Origin: Bradyrhizobium jicamae | Lineage (GTDB): Bacteria; Pseudomonadota; Alphaproteobacteria; Rhizobiales; Xanthobacteraceae | Direction of reading: 5' to 3' | Assembly: GCF_018130215.1 (NCBI RefSeq) | Contig: NZ_JAFCKQ010000004.1 | Span: forward strand, 1-64,000 | Length of the DNA stretch: 64,000 nucleotides | Part shown: one piece after another, positions 18,241-27,130 of the stretch | Layout: every line of letters starts with the position of its first letter | Numbering within the stretch: the stretch's first letter is position 1 | Made by a program: the position numbers and the translations under genes | The notes under the pieces: generated by a model | What the model was told of the DNA's origin: nothing | Database searches by the model: none | Seen by the model: the letters and a program-made list of their open reading frames with translations, nothing else

Positions 18241-18316
18241 CCCGGATGGAGCGGAGCGCAATCCGGGGCGGTTGCCTGGAAAGAGCAGACCCGGATTTCG
18301 CTGCGCTCCATCCGGG
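18241..18316. repeat. Dispersed palindromic repeat
   Basis: A left arm CCCGGATGGAGCGGAGCGCA (from 18241) and a right arm from 18290 to 18316 beginning CCCGGATTTCGCTGCGCTCC are imperfect inverted copies that can fold into one hairpin. I recognise it as a common Bradyrhizobium intergenic repeat, from memory. It lies between the chemoreceptor stop and the MBL gene and could act as a terminator. Confidence 0.7.
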
Positions 18317-18337
18317 CTGCCGCGTCGATCGCTGGTG

Positions 18338-20482
18338 CTACGCCGCCCTGATGTTCGACAGGAAGCTGTCGATTTCCGAACGCAGCACGTCGGCCTCGCG
18401 ACGCAGCGCGTCGGAGGCGTGCAGCACCTCGCCCGCGGCGGCGCCGGCTTCCGAGGAGGCATTGCTGACCCCGACGATGTTGCTCGACACCTCGCTGGTG
18501 CCGCCGGCGGCATGCTGGATGTTGCGGGCGATCTCGCGGGTCGCCGCGCCCTGCTCCTCGACCGCGGCCGCGATCGCGGTGGTGACGTCGTTGATCTCGC
18601 CGATCGTGCTCGAGATGTTGCGGATGGCGGAGACGGCCGTCGTCGTCACCTCCTGCATGCTGACGATCTGCTGGCGGATCTCTTCGGTCGCCTTCGCGGT
18701 CTGGCTTGCGAGGTTCTTCACCTCGGAAGCGACCACGGCAAAGCCGCGGCCGGCTTCGCCCGCGCGCGCCGCCTCGATGGTAGCGTTGAGCGCGAGCAGA
18801 TTGGTCTGCGAAGCGATAGTCTGGATCAGGTCGACCACGACGGAGATGCGCGCGGCATTGTCGGCAAGCCCCTGCATGGTGGCGTCGGTGGCGCTGGCCT
18901 CCTCCACCGCCTTGCGGGCGATCTCCGCCGAGGTCACGACCTGACGGCCGATCTCCGCGATCGACGACGACAATTCCTCGGTGCCCGCCGACACCGTCTG
19001 CACGTTGACCGAGGTCTCCTCGGCCGCGGATGCGACGGCGCTGACCAGCGCGCTGGATTGGTCGGCGGTCGCCGACATGCTCTGCGCGGTGGTCTGCATC
19101 GAGCTCGCCGAGGATTGCAGGCCGCCGAGCGCGGCGCGGACGGTGGATTCGAACTCGGCGATCTGGGTCTCCATGCGCGAGGCGCGTTCGGCCTTGGCGA
19201 TGCGATCCTGGTTCTGGCTGGCCGAGAGCTCGCGGCCCTCGACCATGCTTTCGCGGAACACCTGCAGCGAGCCGGCCATGACCGCGATTTCGTCGCGCTG
19301 GCGGCTCTGCGGGATCTCGGTGTCGAGGTCGCCGTCCGAGAGCAGCTGCATCGAGCGCTGCAGGCCGCGGATGCGGCGCAGGATGTTGCGGCCGACATAG
19401 AGCCACACGAACAGGAACGAGCCAATCAGCGTCGCGGCGCCGAGCGCGATCATGACCATGGTCGAGAACGAGATCTGCTGCCGGGCCTGGAAGGTCGAGG
19501 CGTCGGTCTCCTTCTGCACGGCGTCGACGAGCTGCTGCACGCTGATGCCGAGGCCGACGTTGAGCTTGCGGGTTTCATCGAGGATGGTCTGGCCGTAGTC
19601 GATCGAATCGAGCTCCCGCTCGCGCAGCTTGAATACGCCGGTCTTGCCTTCGCCGAGCACGAGGAGCTTCTGCGCGGTATCCCGGACGGCAACGATGGCC
19701 GGATTGTTCGGCAGGTCCTCGAGGTTGGACTTGATGCGCTCGCGCCCGGCCTTGACCTCCTTCTCGATCGCATCGAGCGTGTCGCTGGAATTGGCCGACA
19801 GTGCCGCGGTCATGTCGGCGGCCATCAGATTGCCGACGGCGAGCACGTTGCCGATCTGGCCGACGGTGCGGGCCGCTTCGGTGGCGTCGTCAGCGGAGAC
19901 TTCGGCCGAACCGAGAATCGCGTTGAGCCGGGTCTGCGCGTCGAGCATCGCGGGACCCGCAGCCGAGACGAAGGCCGTCTGTGCCTTGCGCAGCGCGTTG
20001 TATTGCTTGTCATGAAGGGCCGCGATCTCCAGCCGCTCGTGCGCCGCCGAGACCAGGCTCTTGGTGGCGTCACCGGTGTTCTTGATGTTGTCGGTCAGCG
20101 CGCTGACGACGGATTTGTCGGCGCCGAGCTCGGCGATCTCGCCAAGCTTGGCGGAGGTGAGCTGCTGCACCTCCATCAGCTTCCTGGTGCGGTCGTTCAG
20201 CGCGTCTTCGGTCTGGACGGCGAGCAGGCCGGGTCCCTGAGATGCGAGCGAGGCGCTCTGGGCGGAGAGTTGCAGGCTCGCGGCAAGGCGCGGAATGTCG
20301 CTGCCGCTGAGGTCGAGCATGGTGCCGCCGAGCTGGTGCAGCACCCAGCCCGCGCCGGCGCTGATGATGAGCGCCATGCCCGCGATGACTGCGAACGCCG
20401 CAAACAGGCTGCCCCTGACGCCCACCTGCGGACGACGAATGTGCTTGAGATTGAGCTTGCCGAGCTTGAACTGAAACGCCAT
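18338..20482 (-). CDS. Methyl-accepting chemotaxis protein
   Basis: A 714-residue chemoreceptor. A basic N-terminus is followed by membrane helix 1 (about 26-48), a large helical periplasmic sensor region of about 300 residues, membrane helix 2 ([20 protein letters not shown]), a HAMP domain, and a long coiled-coil signalling domain. The hairpin tip [20 protein letters not shown] is the CheA/CheW contact and is intact. The sensor part is helical bundle-like and has no motif that names a ligand. No che genes are nearby, so it is an orphan receptor. It is preceded by an unrelated outer-membrane gene with its own terminator. Confidence 0.95.
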   Translation of the reverse strand: MAFQFKLGKLNLKHIRRPQVGVRGSLFAAFAVIAGMALIISAGAGWVLHQLGGTMLDLSGSDIPRLAASLQLSAQSASLASQGPGLLAVQTEDALNDRTRKLMEVQQLTSAKLGEIAELGADKSVVSALTDNIKNTGDATKSLVSAAHERLEIAALHDKQYNALRKAQTAFVSAAGPAMLDAQTRLNAILGSAEVSADDATEAARTVGQIGNVLAVGNLMAADMTAALSANSSDTLDAIEKEVKAGRERIKSNLEDLPNNPAIVAVRDTAQKLLVLGEGKTGVFKLRERELDSIDYGQTILDETRKLNVGLGISVQQLVDAVQKETDASTFQARQQISFSTMVMIALGAATLIGSFLFVWLYVGRNILRRIRGLQRSMQLLSDGDLDTEIPQSRQRDEIAVMAGSLQVFRESMVEGRELSASQNQDRIAKAERASRMETQIAEFESTVRAALGGLQSSASSMQTTAQSMSATADQSSALVSAVASAAEETSVNVQTVSAGTEELSSSIAEIGRQVVTSAEIARKAVEEASATDATMQGLADNAARISVVVDLIQTIASQTNLLALNATIEAARAGEAGRGFAVVASEVKNLASQTAKATEEIRQQIVSMQEVTTTAVSAIRNISSTIGEINDVTTAIAAAVEEQGAATREIARNIQHAAGGTSEVSSNIVGVSNASSEAGAAAGEVLHASDALRREADVLRSEIDSFLSNIRAA

Positions 20483-20634
20483 TTCCCCACTACCCCTGGA
20501 TGCTTCCTCGCGCGGCAGTATCCGGGTGCCGGGTTAATAAAATCGGGAAAATTGCAGCGATCTGCGCGATTTTTGAGCGGCTTCGCGCGATGATGCTTTC
20601 TTCCGCGCATGTCGACCGATGCACGCGACCGAAC

Positions 20635-20664
20635 GCAAAAAGGCCGGCATGCGCCGGCCTCTTC
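20635..20664 (-). terminator. Terminator of the outer-membrane protein gene
   Basis: AGGCCGGC (20641-20648) pairs with GCCGGCCT (20653-20660) around ATGC. A run of A before it becomes a U tract on the minus strand, right after the stop of the beta-barrel gene. Confidence 0.8.
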
Positions 20665-20688
20665 CACGCCTGGTTGCAGCTGGCGGTC

Positions 20689-21429
20689 TCAGTACCGCGC
20701 GGCCACCGGAGCGCCCCAGTTGCCGAGGTTGAAGCGATAGTTGATACCGGCCTTCACCGTGTGCTCGTCGTTGTGGAACGTGCCGAACGGGACCAGCGCG
20801 GCGGGGCTGGTGAAGTGGCTGTCGCCGAAATCGTAATACTGGTACTCGACCTTCGCCGACCAGTTCGGGGCGAACATGTATTCGGCGCCGGCGCCCAGCG
20901 TCCAGCCGTTGCTGTGATTGTCGCTGAGCGCAAACGCGACCGGCAGAACGCCGAATGTCAGGGTCTCGTTGTTGTCGGAATAGGCGTAGCCGCCCTTCAC
21001 ATAGATCAGGCCCGGACCCCAGGTGTAGCCGAAGCGCCCGGTGAGGGAGGCGATGCCGCGCTGGTTGTTGTTGTAGATCAGGCCGTTCGGGAAGATCGCG
21101 TTGAGCTGGTGATTGCCGACCCAGGAGTACTGGCCTTCGACACCGATCACCCAGCTCGACGACAGCTGCCAGTCGTAGCCGGCCTGCACGCCGCCCATGA
21201 AACGCGCGCTGGAGTCGGTGAGCGCGAGCCCGCCGAAGGTGTTGTCGCCTGCGAACACGCCGCCGAGATGGCCGCCGATATAGAAGCCGGTCCAGTTGTA
21301 GAGCGGCGCGGCATAGGCAGGCGGCTGCTGGTAATAAGGGCGGGCGCCGAGATCGGCGGCCTGGGCGGTCACGCCAAAGGCAGCGAGGGCAGCTGCGAAA
21401 GCTGCGGTTGCGAGCAGGAACTTCTTCAT
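20689..21429 (-). CDS. Outer-membrane beta-barrel protein (Omp25/31 family)
   Basis: A 246-residue porin-like protein. A signal peptide (MKKFLLATAAFAAALAAFG, cleavage after AQAA) is followed by DLGARPYY, then NWTGFYIGGHLGG, the hallmark first strand of rhizobial Omp25/Omp31 proteins. Alternating aromatic strands continue to the end, and the last residues AGINYRFNLG plus VAARY fit a terminal beta strand. Such proteins are abundant small barrels, used for envelope integrity rather than specific uptake. I chose ATG 21429, which has CGGAGA upstream. Confidence 0.92.
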   Translation of the reverse strand: MKKFLLATAAFAAALAAFGVTAQAADLGARPYYQQPPAYAAPLYNWTGFYIGGHLGGVFAGDNTFGGLALTDSSARFMGGVQAGYDWQLSSSWVIGVEGQYSWVGNHQLNAIFPNGLIYNNNQRGIASLTGRFGYTWGPGLIYVKGGYAYSDNNETLTFGVLPVAFALSDNHSNGWTLGAGAEYMFAPNWSAKVEYQYYDFGDSHFTSPAALVPFGTFHNDEHTVKAGINYRFNLGNWGAPVAARY

Positions 21430-21642
21430 GGGGTCGTCTCCGGACAAGTCACATGACGGCGCCATGGCAAGGCGCCATCCATGGCGGCGAATTAGACCGT
21501 ATTTGAATAAAAACCTGTCACCCGGAGTCGGCGGCTGCCGTTAACCCAACCCGTTGGCGCGGAAACGTTTTCTTGTGCCTAACGATTGCCTAACGAGGGG
21601 TGAAGAGGAGCTTAACGGGCAACGCGCGCGGGGCAGCTTTCC

Positions 21643-21963
21643 TTAACCAAGCCGGCGGCGCACGTCCTCGCGCATCTGCTCGCGGAACGCCTGTCGGCGC
21701 GCGGGGCGCTCCGTCACGGGGACGTCGTGGCGATCGAAGATGTCGAACTTCTCGAGGATCGGGTAGCGCTCGCTTGCCATCGCCAGGATGCCGAGCAGCT
21801 TGGCGACCTTCGGGCTCGGGCCGCTGACCTCCCACCTGCGGATCGTGTCGGCGCCGCCGGCGGGCGGCAGTTCGCACAGCTTCGCCATGTCGGCCGCCGT
21901 GATCTTCCTGCCGAGCGCCTCGCTGAGGTTTTCGCGCAGTTTCTTGAATTCCGGCCCGGTCAA
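21643..21963 (-). CDS. Helix-turn-helix protein of unknown function
   Basis: A 106-residue protein with an XRE-like helix-turn-helix (about residues 1-65). FKKLRENLSEALGRKITAAD is followed by a recognition helix in GADTIRRWEVSGPSPKVAKL, where RRWE resembles the classic xxIxxWE/xxISxWE end of Cro-type repressors. The C-terminus is basic and may be a tail (RQAFREQMREDVRRRLG). The start at 21963 is TTG with GGAG ten bases upstream; an ATG lies too far in to keep the first helix. Its target is unknown. Confidence 0.65.
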   Translation of the reverse strand: MTGPEFKKLRENLSEALGRKITAADMAKLCELPPAGGADTIRRWEVSGPSPKVAKLLGILAMASERYPILEKFDIFDRHDVPVTERPARRQAFREQMREDVRRRLG

Positions 21964-22063
21964 ATGGGTTCAGCTCCGCGACAGGCAAGTGTGAAGTGGG
22001 TCACGTCATGCACTCCGGGCCCGAGCTATTACGCCGCACATGCGATCGACAGGGAAGAAGATC

Positions 22064-22189
22064 ATGCACGGCATCATCGAAAGCCTCAGTCCGGAAAGCG
22101 GACAGATCGACTGGAAATGGGTCGGCAGTGTGTTCACGTTTTATGTTGTGGTGATGATCGTTGCCGCAAGCGTGCTGCTCACGCATTGA
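22064..22189 (+). CDS. 41-residue single-span membrane peptide
   Basis: A short open frame starting MHGIIESLSPESGQIDWKW and ending with a membrane helix VFTFYVVVMIVAASVLLTH. AGGGAAGAAG lies just before the ATG as a ribosome site. Features of a genuine gene are the correct spacing, a clear hydrophilic head of about 20 residues, a 19-residue hydrophobic span, and a stop right after it. I cannot assign a function. It stands alone between a helix-turn-helix gene and tRNA-Thr. Confidence 0.6.
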   Translation: MHGIIESLSPESGQIDWKWVGSVFTFYVVVMIVAASVLLTH

Positions 22190-22421
22190 TCGACGGATAT
22201 CCGGTGGACGATTGCAGGGTGCAGATACCAAGCTCCTCCGGTCAACGGCCGAGGTGCATGGTTGAACGGGCTACCTTGGGCAGATCGTCCGCCAGCGTCT
22301 TGCGGCCTGCCGATGTCGGGGCGCAGTTCCTGCCGATCCGCACCCGTGTCGCGATCGCCGAAAATCTCGCGGCCTGAGCTGCAAGTTCGTCGGTAGATGC
22401 TGACGCGTCGTCGGAAAGGAA

Positions 22422-22496
22422 TGGTGCTGCCAGACAGGATTGAACTGTCGACCTCTCCATTACCAATGGAGTGCTCTACCACTGAGCTACGGCAGC
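22422..22496 (-). tRNA. tRNA-Thr (anticodon GGT)
   Basis: The minus strand folds into a full cloverleaf: acceptor GCTGCCG, D arm GCTC/GAGC, anticodon arm CTCCA-TTGGTAA-TGGAG, T arm GACAG-TTCAATC-CTGTC. The anticodon GGT reads ACC/ACT. The 3' CCA is encoded. Confidence 0.96.
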
Positions 22497-22802
22497 ATGC
22501 CCGGGAAATAGATTCGGCCCTCAGGGGCCCGTCCAAGCGGGCGGTTCTTGCCACAAGGCCCCCTCCGGCGCAAGCAAAAGGGCGCCCCGGGCGGCCGTGA
22601 AATCATCCGGAATCGGCGTGCCCGGCGATCGATTCCTGGCAATCCGGCCGATTCCGGCCGGATTCGGTTCCCGATCGACCGGATCGGCCGTTGGCCGCCG
22701 AATCATGCCGCTGAAAGTGCAACTGCCCGGCCGGTCAGGGTGCGCTTCGCCGCGGCATTGTCTATGATCCGCTGCAGGGCTGGGCGGTTTGAAGTACGGG
22801 AC
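22497..22802. other. Gap with one hairpin
   Basis: About 300 bp upstream of tRNA-Thr and of a small gene. It holds a perfect 10-bp inverted repeat (22641-22650 with 22655-22664, loop ATTC). No T run follows, so it may be a chance or regulatory hairpin. No gene is convincing here. Confidence 0.45.
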
Positions 22803-23000
22803 ATGACGGGCGATCAGGGCAAAGGCAACGAACAGGCCGGATCCCGGGTGAAGGATTCACGACAGGACCGCCTCAAGCTGGCGCTGCGCGAGAACCTCAA
22901 GCGGCGCAAGTCGCAGGCCCGCGGCCGCGAGGATGCGGCATCTTCCGAACTCCCCGATGCCTTTCTAGATGATGCGGACGGCAACGGGCCGAAGCGCTGA
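22803..23000 (+). CDS. Small basic protein of unknown function
   Basis: A 65-residue, highly charged protein (MTGDQGKGNEQAGSRVKDSR ... RLKLALRENLKRRKSQARG) with an acidic end (DAFLDDADGNG). The central helix DRLKLALRENLKRRKSQA is amphipathic and strongly basic. I have seen proteins of this kind as uncharacterised small genes in Bradyrhizobium but cannot name one. It precedes the cyclic-nucleotide / reductase fusion by 54 bp on the same strand, so cotranscription is plausible. The frame stays open upstream but that part looks non-coding. Confidence 0.55.
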   Translation: MTGDQGKGNEQAGSRVKDSRQDRLKLALRENLKRRKSQARGREDAASSELPDAFLDDADGNGPKR

Positions 23001-23054
23001 CCCGTTTGACAAGACCGGCGCGCTAACCAGCCCGAAAAAGAAAAGGTCGCAAAG

Positions 23055-24752
23055 ATGGCTGCGGACGAGACGACGATCAATCGGCTGAATGCGAGGACGC
23101 AAGCCTTTCCGCGGCTCGAGCAAACCTTCCCGACCCTGACGGAGCACGAGATCGAGCGCATGCGCCGCTTCGGCGAGCCGCGCTCGTACCGGGATGGCGA
23201 GGCGCTGTTCGAGACCGGCAAGCCCGGCCCGGGCATGTTCGTGGTGCTGTCGGGCTCGGTCGCGGTCACCCAGCGCGACGGTCTCGGCCGCGTCACGCCC
23301 ATCATCGACCAGGGGCCCGGCCAGTTCCTCGCCGAGATCGGTCAGCTTTCCGGGCGTCCCGCGCTGGTTGACGGCCATGCCGACGGCGCTGTCGAGACCT
23401 TGCTGCTGCCGCCTGACAGGTTGCGCGCGCTGCTGGTCGCCGAGGCCGATCTCGGCGAGCGCATCATGCGCGCGCTGATCCTGCGCCGGGTCAGCCTGAT
23501 CCAGGGCCGCGCCGGCGGTCCGGTGCTGATCGGACCGACATCGGACGGCAACATGGCACGGCTGCAGAATTTCCTGGCACGCAACGGCCAGCCGCACCAT
23601 GTCCTCGATCCCGAGACCGACAAGGACGCCGCCGATCTGATCGCGCGCTATTCGCCGACGCGCGCCGAATTGCCGCTGGTGGTCTGCCCGAACGGCACCG
23701 TGCTGCGCAATCCGTCGGAAACGGCGCTCGCGATGGCGCTCGGCATGATCGGCGGCCGCGCGCATGACAAGCTCTACGACGTCGCAGTGGTCGGCAGCGG
23801 TCCGGCCGGGCTCGCCACCGCGGTCTATGCAGCGTCCGAAGGCCTTTCGGTCGCCGTGTTCGATTCCCGCGCCTTCGGCGGCCAGGCCGGCGCCAGCGCG
23901 CGCATCGAGAACTATCTGGGTTTCCCGACCGGCATCTCCGGCCAGGCGCTGGCGGGGCGCGCGTTCAACCAGGCGCAGAAATTCGGCGCCGAGATGCTGA
24001 TCCCGGTGTCGGTGAAATCGCTCGACTGCTCGAAGGCCTCTGGCGCGTTCGAGCTTGCCACCGAATGCGGCCACATGCTGCGCGCCAAGTCGGTGGTGGT
24101 GGCGAGCGGCGCGCGCTATCGGCGGCCCGTGATCGACAATCTCGACGCCTTCGAGGGGCGCGGCGTCTGGTACTGGGCCTCGCCGATCGAGGCGCGGCTC
24201 TGCGGCGATCAGGAGGTGGTGCTGGTCGGCGGCGGCAATTCCGCAGGGCAGGCGGCGGTGTTCCTGTCGGCGCATGTCCGCAAGGTCACGATGATGATCC
24301 GCGGCGGCGGTCTGGGCGCCAGCATGTCGCGCTATCTGATCGAGCGCATCGAGGCGACGCCGAACATCGACCTGATGTTCAACACCGAGGTGATCGGGCT
24401 CGAGGGCGCCGAGACGCTGGAGCGCGTGCGCTGGCGCAGCCGGCTCGCGCCCGACGAGTTCACGCTTCCCATCCGCAACCTCTTCCTGTTCGTCGGCGCC
24501 GATCCGGCCACCGGCTGGCTCGATGGCTGCGGCGTGCGGGTCGACCGCGGCGGCTTCGTCATGACCGGCGTCCAGAACGGCGACGGGTTGCGCGCCGTGC
24601 CGCTGCTCGAGACCACGGTGCCCGGCGTGTTCGCGGTCGGCGATGTCCGCTCCGGATCGGTCAAGCGCGTCGGCGGCGCGATCGGCGAGGGCGCCCAGGT
24701 GGTCGCTGCGCTGCACGGCTATCTCGCCGACGACGGTAGCCCGACGCTGTAG
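23055..24752 (+). CDS. Cyclic-nucleotide-binding, thioredoxin-reductase-like flavoprotein
   Basis: A 565-residue fusion. Residues about 25-150 are a cNMP-binding domain, with the phosphate cassette region GQFLAEIGQLSGRPALVDGH. A linker of about 80 residues resembles a thioredoxin-fold spacer. Residues about 235-565 are a TrxR-like FAD/NAD(P)H domain with VVGSGPAGLATAVYA, GGQAGASARIENYLGFP and VGGGNSAGQAAVFLS. Where thioredoxin reductase has the redox pair CATC, this protein has WASP (residues 374-377), so it has no CxxC in the usual place. It should therefore pass electrons from NADPH through FAD to another acceptor, perhaps under cAMP or cGMP control. That is inference. Confidence 0.88.
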   Translation: MAADETTINRLNARTQAFPRLEQTFPTLTEHEIERMRRFGEPRSYRDGEALFETGKPGPGMFVVLSGSVAVTQRDGLGRVTPIIDQGPGQFLAEIGQLSGRPALVDGHADGAVETLLLPPDRLRALLVAEADLGERIMRALILRRVSLIQGRAGGPVLIGPTSDGNMARLQNFLARNGQPHHVLDPETDKDAADLIARYSPTRAELPLVVCPNGTVLRNPSETALAMALGMIGGRAHDKLYDVAVVGSGPAGLATAVYAASEGLSVAVFDSRAFGGQAGASARIENYLGFPTGISGQALAGRAFNQAQKFGAEMLIPVSVKSLDCSKASGAFELATECGHMLRAKSVVVASGARYRRPVIDNLDAFEGRGVWYWASPIEARLCGDQEVVLVGGGNSAGQAAVFLSAHVRKVTMMIRGGGLGASMSRYLIERIEATPNIDLMFNTEVIGLEGAETLERVRWRSRLAPDEFTLPIRNLFLFVGADPATGWLDGCGVRVDRGGFVMTGVQNGDGLRAVPLLETTVPGVFAVGDVRSGSVKRVGGAIGEGAQVVAALHGYLADDGSPTL

Positions 24753-24756
24753 CGCA

Positions 24757-24786
24757 GCGTCGTCCCGGCTTTCGCGAGGACGACGC
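24757..24786. repeat. Short inverted repeat
   Basis: GCGTCGTCC (24757-24765) pairs with GGACGACGC (24778-24786) around CGGCTTTCGCGA. It is a fragment of the GTCCCGGCTTTCGC...GGACGAC repeat that recurs at 27016-27043. It follows the reductase stop and might end that transcript. Confidence 0.55.
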
Positions 24787-24944
24787 GATTCGACTTTTCG
24801 CAAAGCGCTCCGCTGCATGACGGAGTTACGACGGTTGCTGCTTCACAATCGCATGAGATGTTGATCATCCTGCCACCGATGCGTGTGGCAATTTCCGGAA
24901 CCGCATCGTAACCTGTGTTGGTGTCCTCAACGGAGAGTGCATCC

Positions 24945-25454
24945 ATGGTGCTCGGCATGAGTCTTGCGACGTTCACCCTTGTTCACGTCATCATCAGCCT
25001 GATTGGAGTAGCCGTCGGCCTGATCGTGATGTTCGGCCTGCTTGGCTCGAATCCGATGCCGGCCCTGACCGCGATCTTCCTCCTCTTCACCATCCTGACC
25101 AACGCCACCGGTTTCCTGTTTCCGTTCACGCACCTGCTGCCCTCGCACATGATCGCGATCCTTTCGCTTGTGCTGCTCGCGATCGCCTGCATCGCGCTCT
25201 ATGCGATGCAGCTCGCGGGCGCGTGGCGTGCGATCTACGTCGTGACGGCGATGATCTCGCTCTATCTCAACATCTTCGTGCTCATCATCCAGAGCTTCCT
25301 CAAGATACCGTCGCTGCAGGCGCTGGCGCCCGCCGTGCCGCCGAACCCGCCGTCCGGGCCGGTGTTCGCGGTGGTGCAGGGCATCGTGCTGGTGTTCTTC
25401 GTTCTGGTCATCATCGGCGCCTGGCGCCGCTTCAGGCCGATGGCCTTCGCCTGA
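24945..25454 (+). CDS. Integral membrane protein of unknown function
   Basis: A 169-residue protein with five hydrophobic segments (VHVIISLIGVAVGLIVMFGL, ALTAIFLLFTILTNATGFLF, MIAILSLVLLAIACIALYAM, AIYVVTAMISLYLNIFVLII and VVQGIVLVFFVLVIIGAWRR). I do not recognise a named family; it resembles small uncharacterised proteins from Rhizobiales. The ATG at 24945 has GGAGA nine bases upstream. A serine-hydrolase gene follows 24 bp later and the two are probably one transcript, so the protein may deal with the same compound. No transport motif is visible. Confidence 0.75.
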   Translation: MVLGMSLATFTLVHVIISLIGVAVGLIVMFGLLGSNPMPALTAIFLLFTILTNATGFLFPFTHLLPSHMIAILSLVLLAIACIALYAMQLAGAWRAIYVVTAMISLYLNIFVLIIQSFLKIPSLQALAPAVPPNPPSGPVFAVVQGIVLVFFVLVIIGAWRRFRPMAFA

Positions 25455-25478
25455 TCGACCAAACGAAAGGAGCAATCA

Positions 25479-26303
25479 ATGCCCACCATCACCACCAAAG
25501 ACGGCGTCGAGATCTTCTTCAAGGATTGGGGTTCGGGCCAGCCGATCGTGTTCAGCCATGGCTGGCCGCTGTCGTCGGACGACTGGGACGCGCAGATGCT
25601 GTTCTTCATCAACCACGGCTTTCGCGTCATCGCCCATGACCGCCGCGGCCATGGCCGCTCGACCCAGGTCGCCGACGGCCATGACATGGACCATTATGCC
25701 GACGACCTCGCGGCGGTGACCGCCCATCTCGACCTGAAGAATGCCGTCCATGTCGGCCATTCCACCGGCGGCGGCGAGGTCGTCCATTACATCGCGCGCC
25801 ACGGCGAGAGCCGGGTGGCAAAGGCGGCAATCATCGCAGCGGTGCCGCCCCTGATGGTGCAGACGCCGAATAATCCCGGCGGACTGCCGAAGTCGGTATT
25901 CGACGGATTGCAGGCGCAGGTCGCAGCCAACCGGTCGCAATTCTTTCGCGACCTGCCGGCCGGCCCGTTCTACGGTTACAACCGGCCGGGCGCGAAACCG
26001 TCGGAGGCGGTGATCCAGAACTGGTGGCGGCAGGGCATGATGGGCGGCGCGAAGGCGCATTACGACGGCATCGTCGCGTTCTCGCAGACCGACTTCACCG
26101 AGGATCTCAAGAAGATCAATGTCCCGGTGCTGGTGATGCACGGCGACGACGACCAGATCGTGCCCTACGCCGATTCCGGTCCGCTGTCGGCGAAACTTCT
26201 CAAGAACGGCAAGCTGAAGACCTACAAGGGCTTTCCGCACGGCATGCCGACCACGGAAGCCGAGACCATCAACGCGGACCTGCTCGCGTTCATCAAGGGT
26301 TGA
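25479..26303 (+). CDS. Alpha/beta hydrolase, chloroperoxidase/esterase type
   Basis: A 274-residue serine hydrolase of the cofactor-free haloperoxidase / arylesterase family. The nucleophile is S95 in GHSTGGG; the acid is in [10 protein letters not shown] and the histidine in [18 protein letters not shown] is the oxyanion-loop signature of this family. Members hydrolyse esters and can form peracids, the source of the chloroperoxidase name; physiological substrates are usually unknown. AAAGGAG lies just upstream of the start. It follows the small membrane protein gene. Confidence 0.92.
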   Translation: MPTITTKDGVEIFFKDWGSGQPIVFSHGWPLSSDDWDAQMLFFINHGFRVIAHDRRGHGRSTQVADGHDMDHYADDLAAVTAHLDLKNAVHVGHSTGGGEVVHYIARHGESRVAKAAIIAAVPPLMVQTPNNPGGLPKSVFDGLQAQVAANRSQFFRDLPAGPFYGYNRPGAKPSEAVIQNWWRQGMMGGAKAHYDGIVAFSQTDFTEDLKKINVPVLVMHGDDDQIVPYADSGPLSAKLLKNGKLKTYKGFPHGMPTTEAETINADLLAFIKG

Positions 26304-26490
26304 TGATGCAGGTGCCGCCGGGCCGAAGTGATGGAGCTACCGGCGGAAGGGTTCCCTCCCCCTCATGGGCGGAGGGAGCCTGTGCGGTGTACTCACTACG
26401 CGATACATCTCGCGCCCTCCGCCGGTTCCGCCGAAAACATTCAGCGGCGGCGAGCTACCTCTCCTGCCTCGAGGCATTATATGTCTCGCC

Positions 26491-26916
26491 ATGTCGCCGT
26501 CCGCCCCGCTCAAACTGATTGCGTTGGATGCCGATGACCTCGCGGTGATCTCTGCCCATGTGCAGGATGCCCGCGTCCAGGCCTGCGATATCGTCTGGCG
26601 CCAGAGTGAGAAGCGACTGGTGGTCGGCATGAACCGGCTCGACTGGGAGCAAACGCTGTGCGGCGGCACCTGTTCGCGGCGGCTGATCGCCGCATTGCGC
26701 TTCGACCGGGTGCTGGCCTGCAAGTCACGGAACATCGACCTGGAGGCTCCGGAGGAGATGCTGGAACTGCTCGGGATCGAGTTCTGCGCCACGGACCCGC
26801 CCGGCGGCTGCGCGCTCCTGATGTTCGGCCACGGTGCGGCGCTGCGGCTGGATGTCGAATGTCTGGAATGCGAGCTGACCGATCTGGGCACGGATCATCT
26901 GGGCGCTGCCTTGTGA
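26491..26916 (+). CDS. DUF2948 family protein
   Basis: A 141-residue protein with LKLIALDADDLAVISAHVQDA at the N-terminus and IELLGIEF-like and LLMFGHGAALRLDVECLEC segments later, which match the alphaproteobacterial DUF2948 family. Its function is unknown. It lies directly before hisD in the same direction, a gene order I recall as common in Rhizobiales (often murA-DUF2948-hisD). Here 214 bp with a repeat separate the two, so coexpression is not assured. I used ATG 26491 because the domain begins immediately after it. Confidence 0.82.
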   Translation: MSPSAPLKLIALDADDLAVISAHVQDARVQACDIVWRQSEKRLVVGMNRLDWEQTLCGGTCSRRLIAALRFDRVLACKSRNIDLEAPEEMLELLGIEFCATDPPGGCALLMFGHGAALRLDVECLECELTDLGTDHLGAAL

Positions 26917-26928
26917 TCCGTCGTGCCT

Positions 26929-27043
26929 CGCGTAGGCCGGGACCCATTACCCGAAATGCCGATTGTTGCGGGACCCCGGGGCCGCTTCTCGCCCTGACAA
27001 CCGGCCTTGGTGGTTATGGGTCCCGGCTTTCGCAGGGACGACG
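26929..27043. repeat. Dispersed inverted repeat
   Basis: CCGGGACCCAT (26937-26947) and ATGGGTCCCGG (27016-27026) are perfect inverted arms about 68 bases apart, flanked by weaker complementary GTCGT / ACGAC ends. The right end GTCCCGGCTTTCGCAGGGAC is a type I recall as frequent between Bradyrhizobium genes. It fills the DUF2948-hisD gap. Confidence 0.65.
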
Positions 27044-27130
27044 GCGGATTGTGTATTTTCCAAGGGTTGACGGCCATTATCCGCCGCGCCATTGAGCAGG
27101 GACCCGAGTCCCCGTCTCAAGAAAGCCGCC

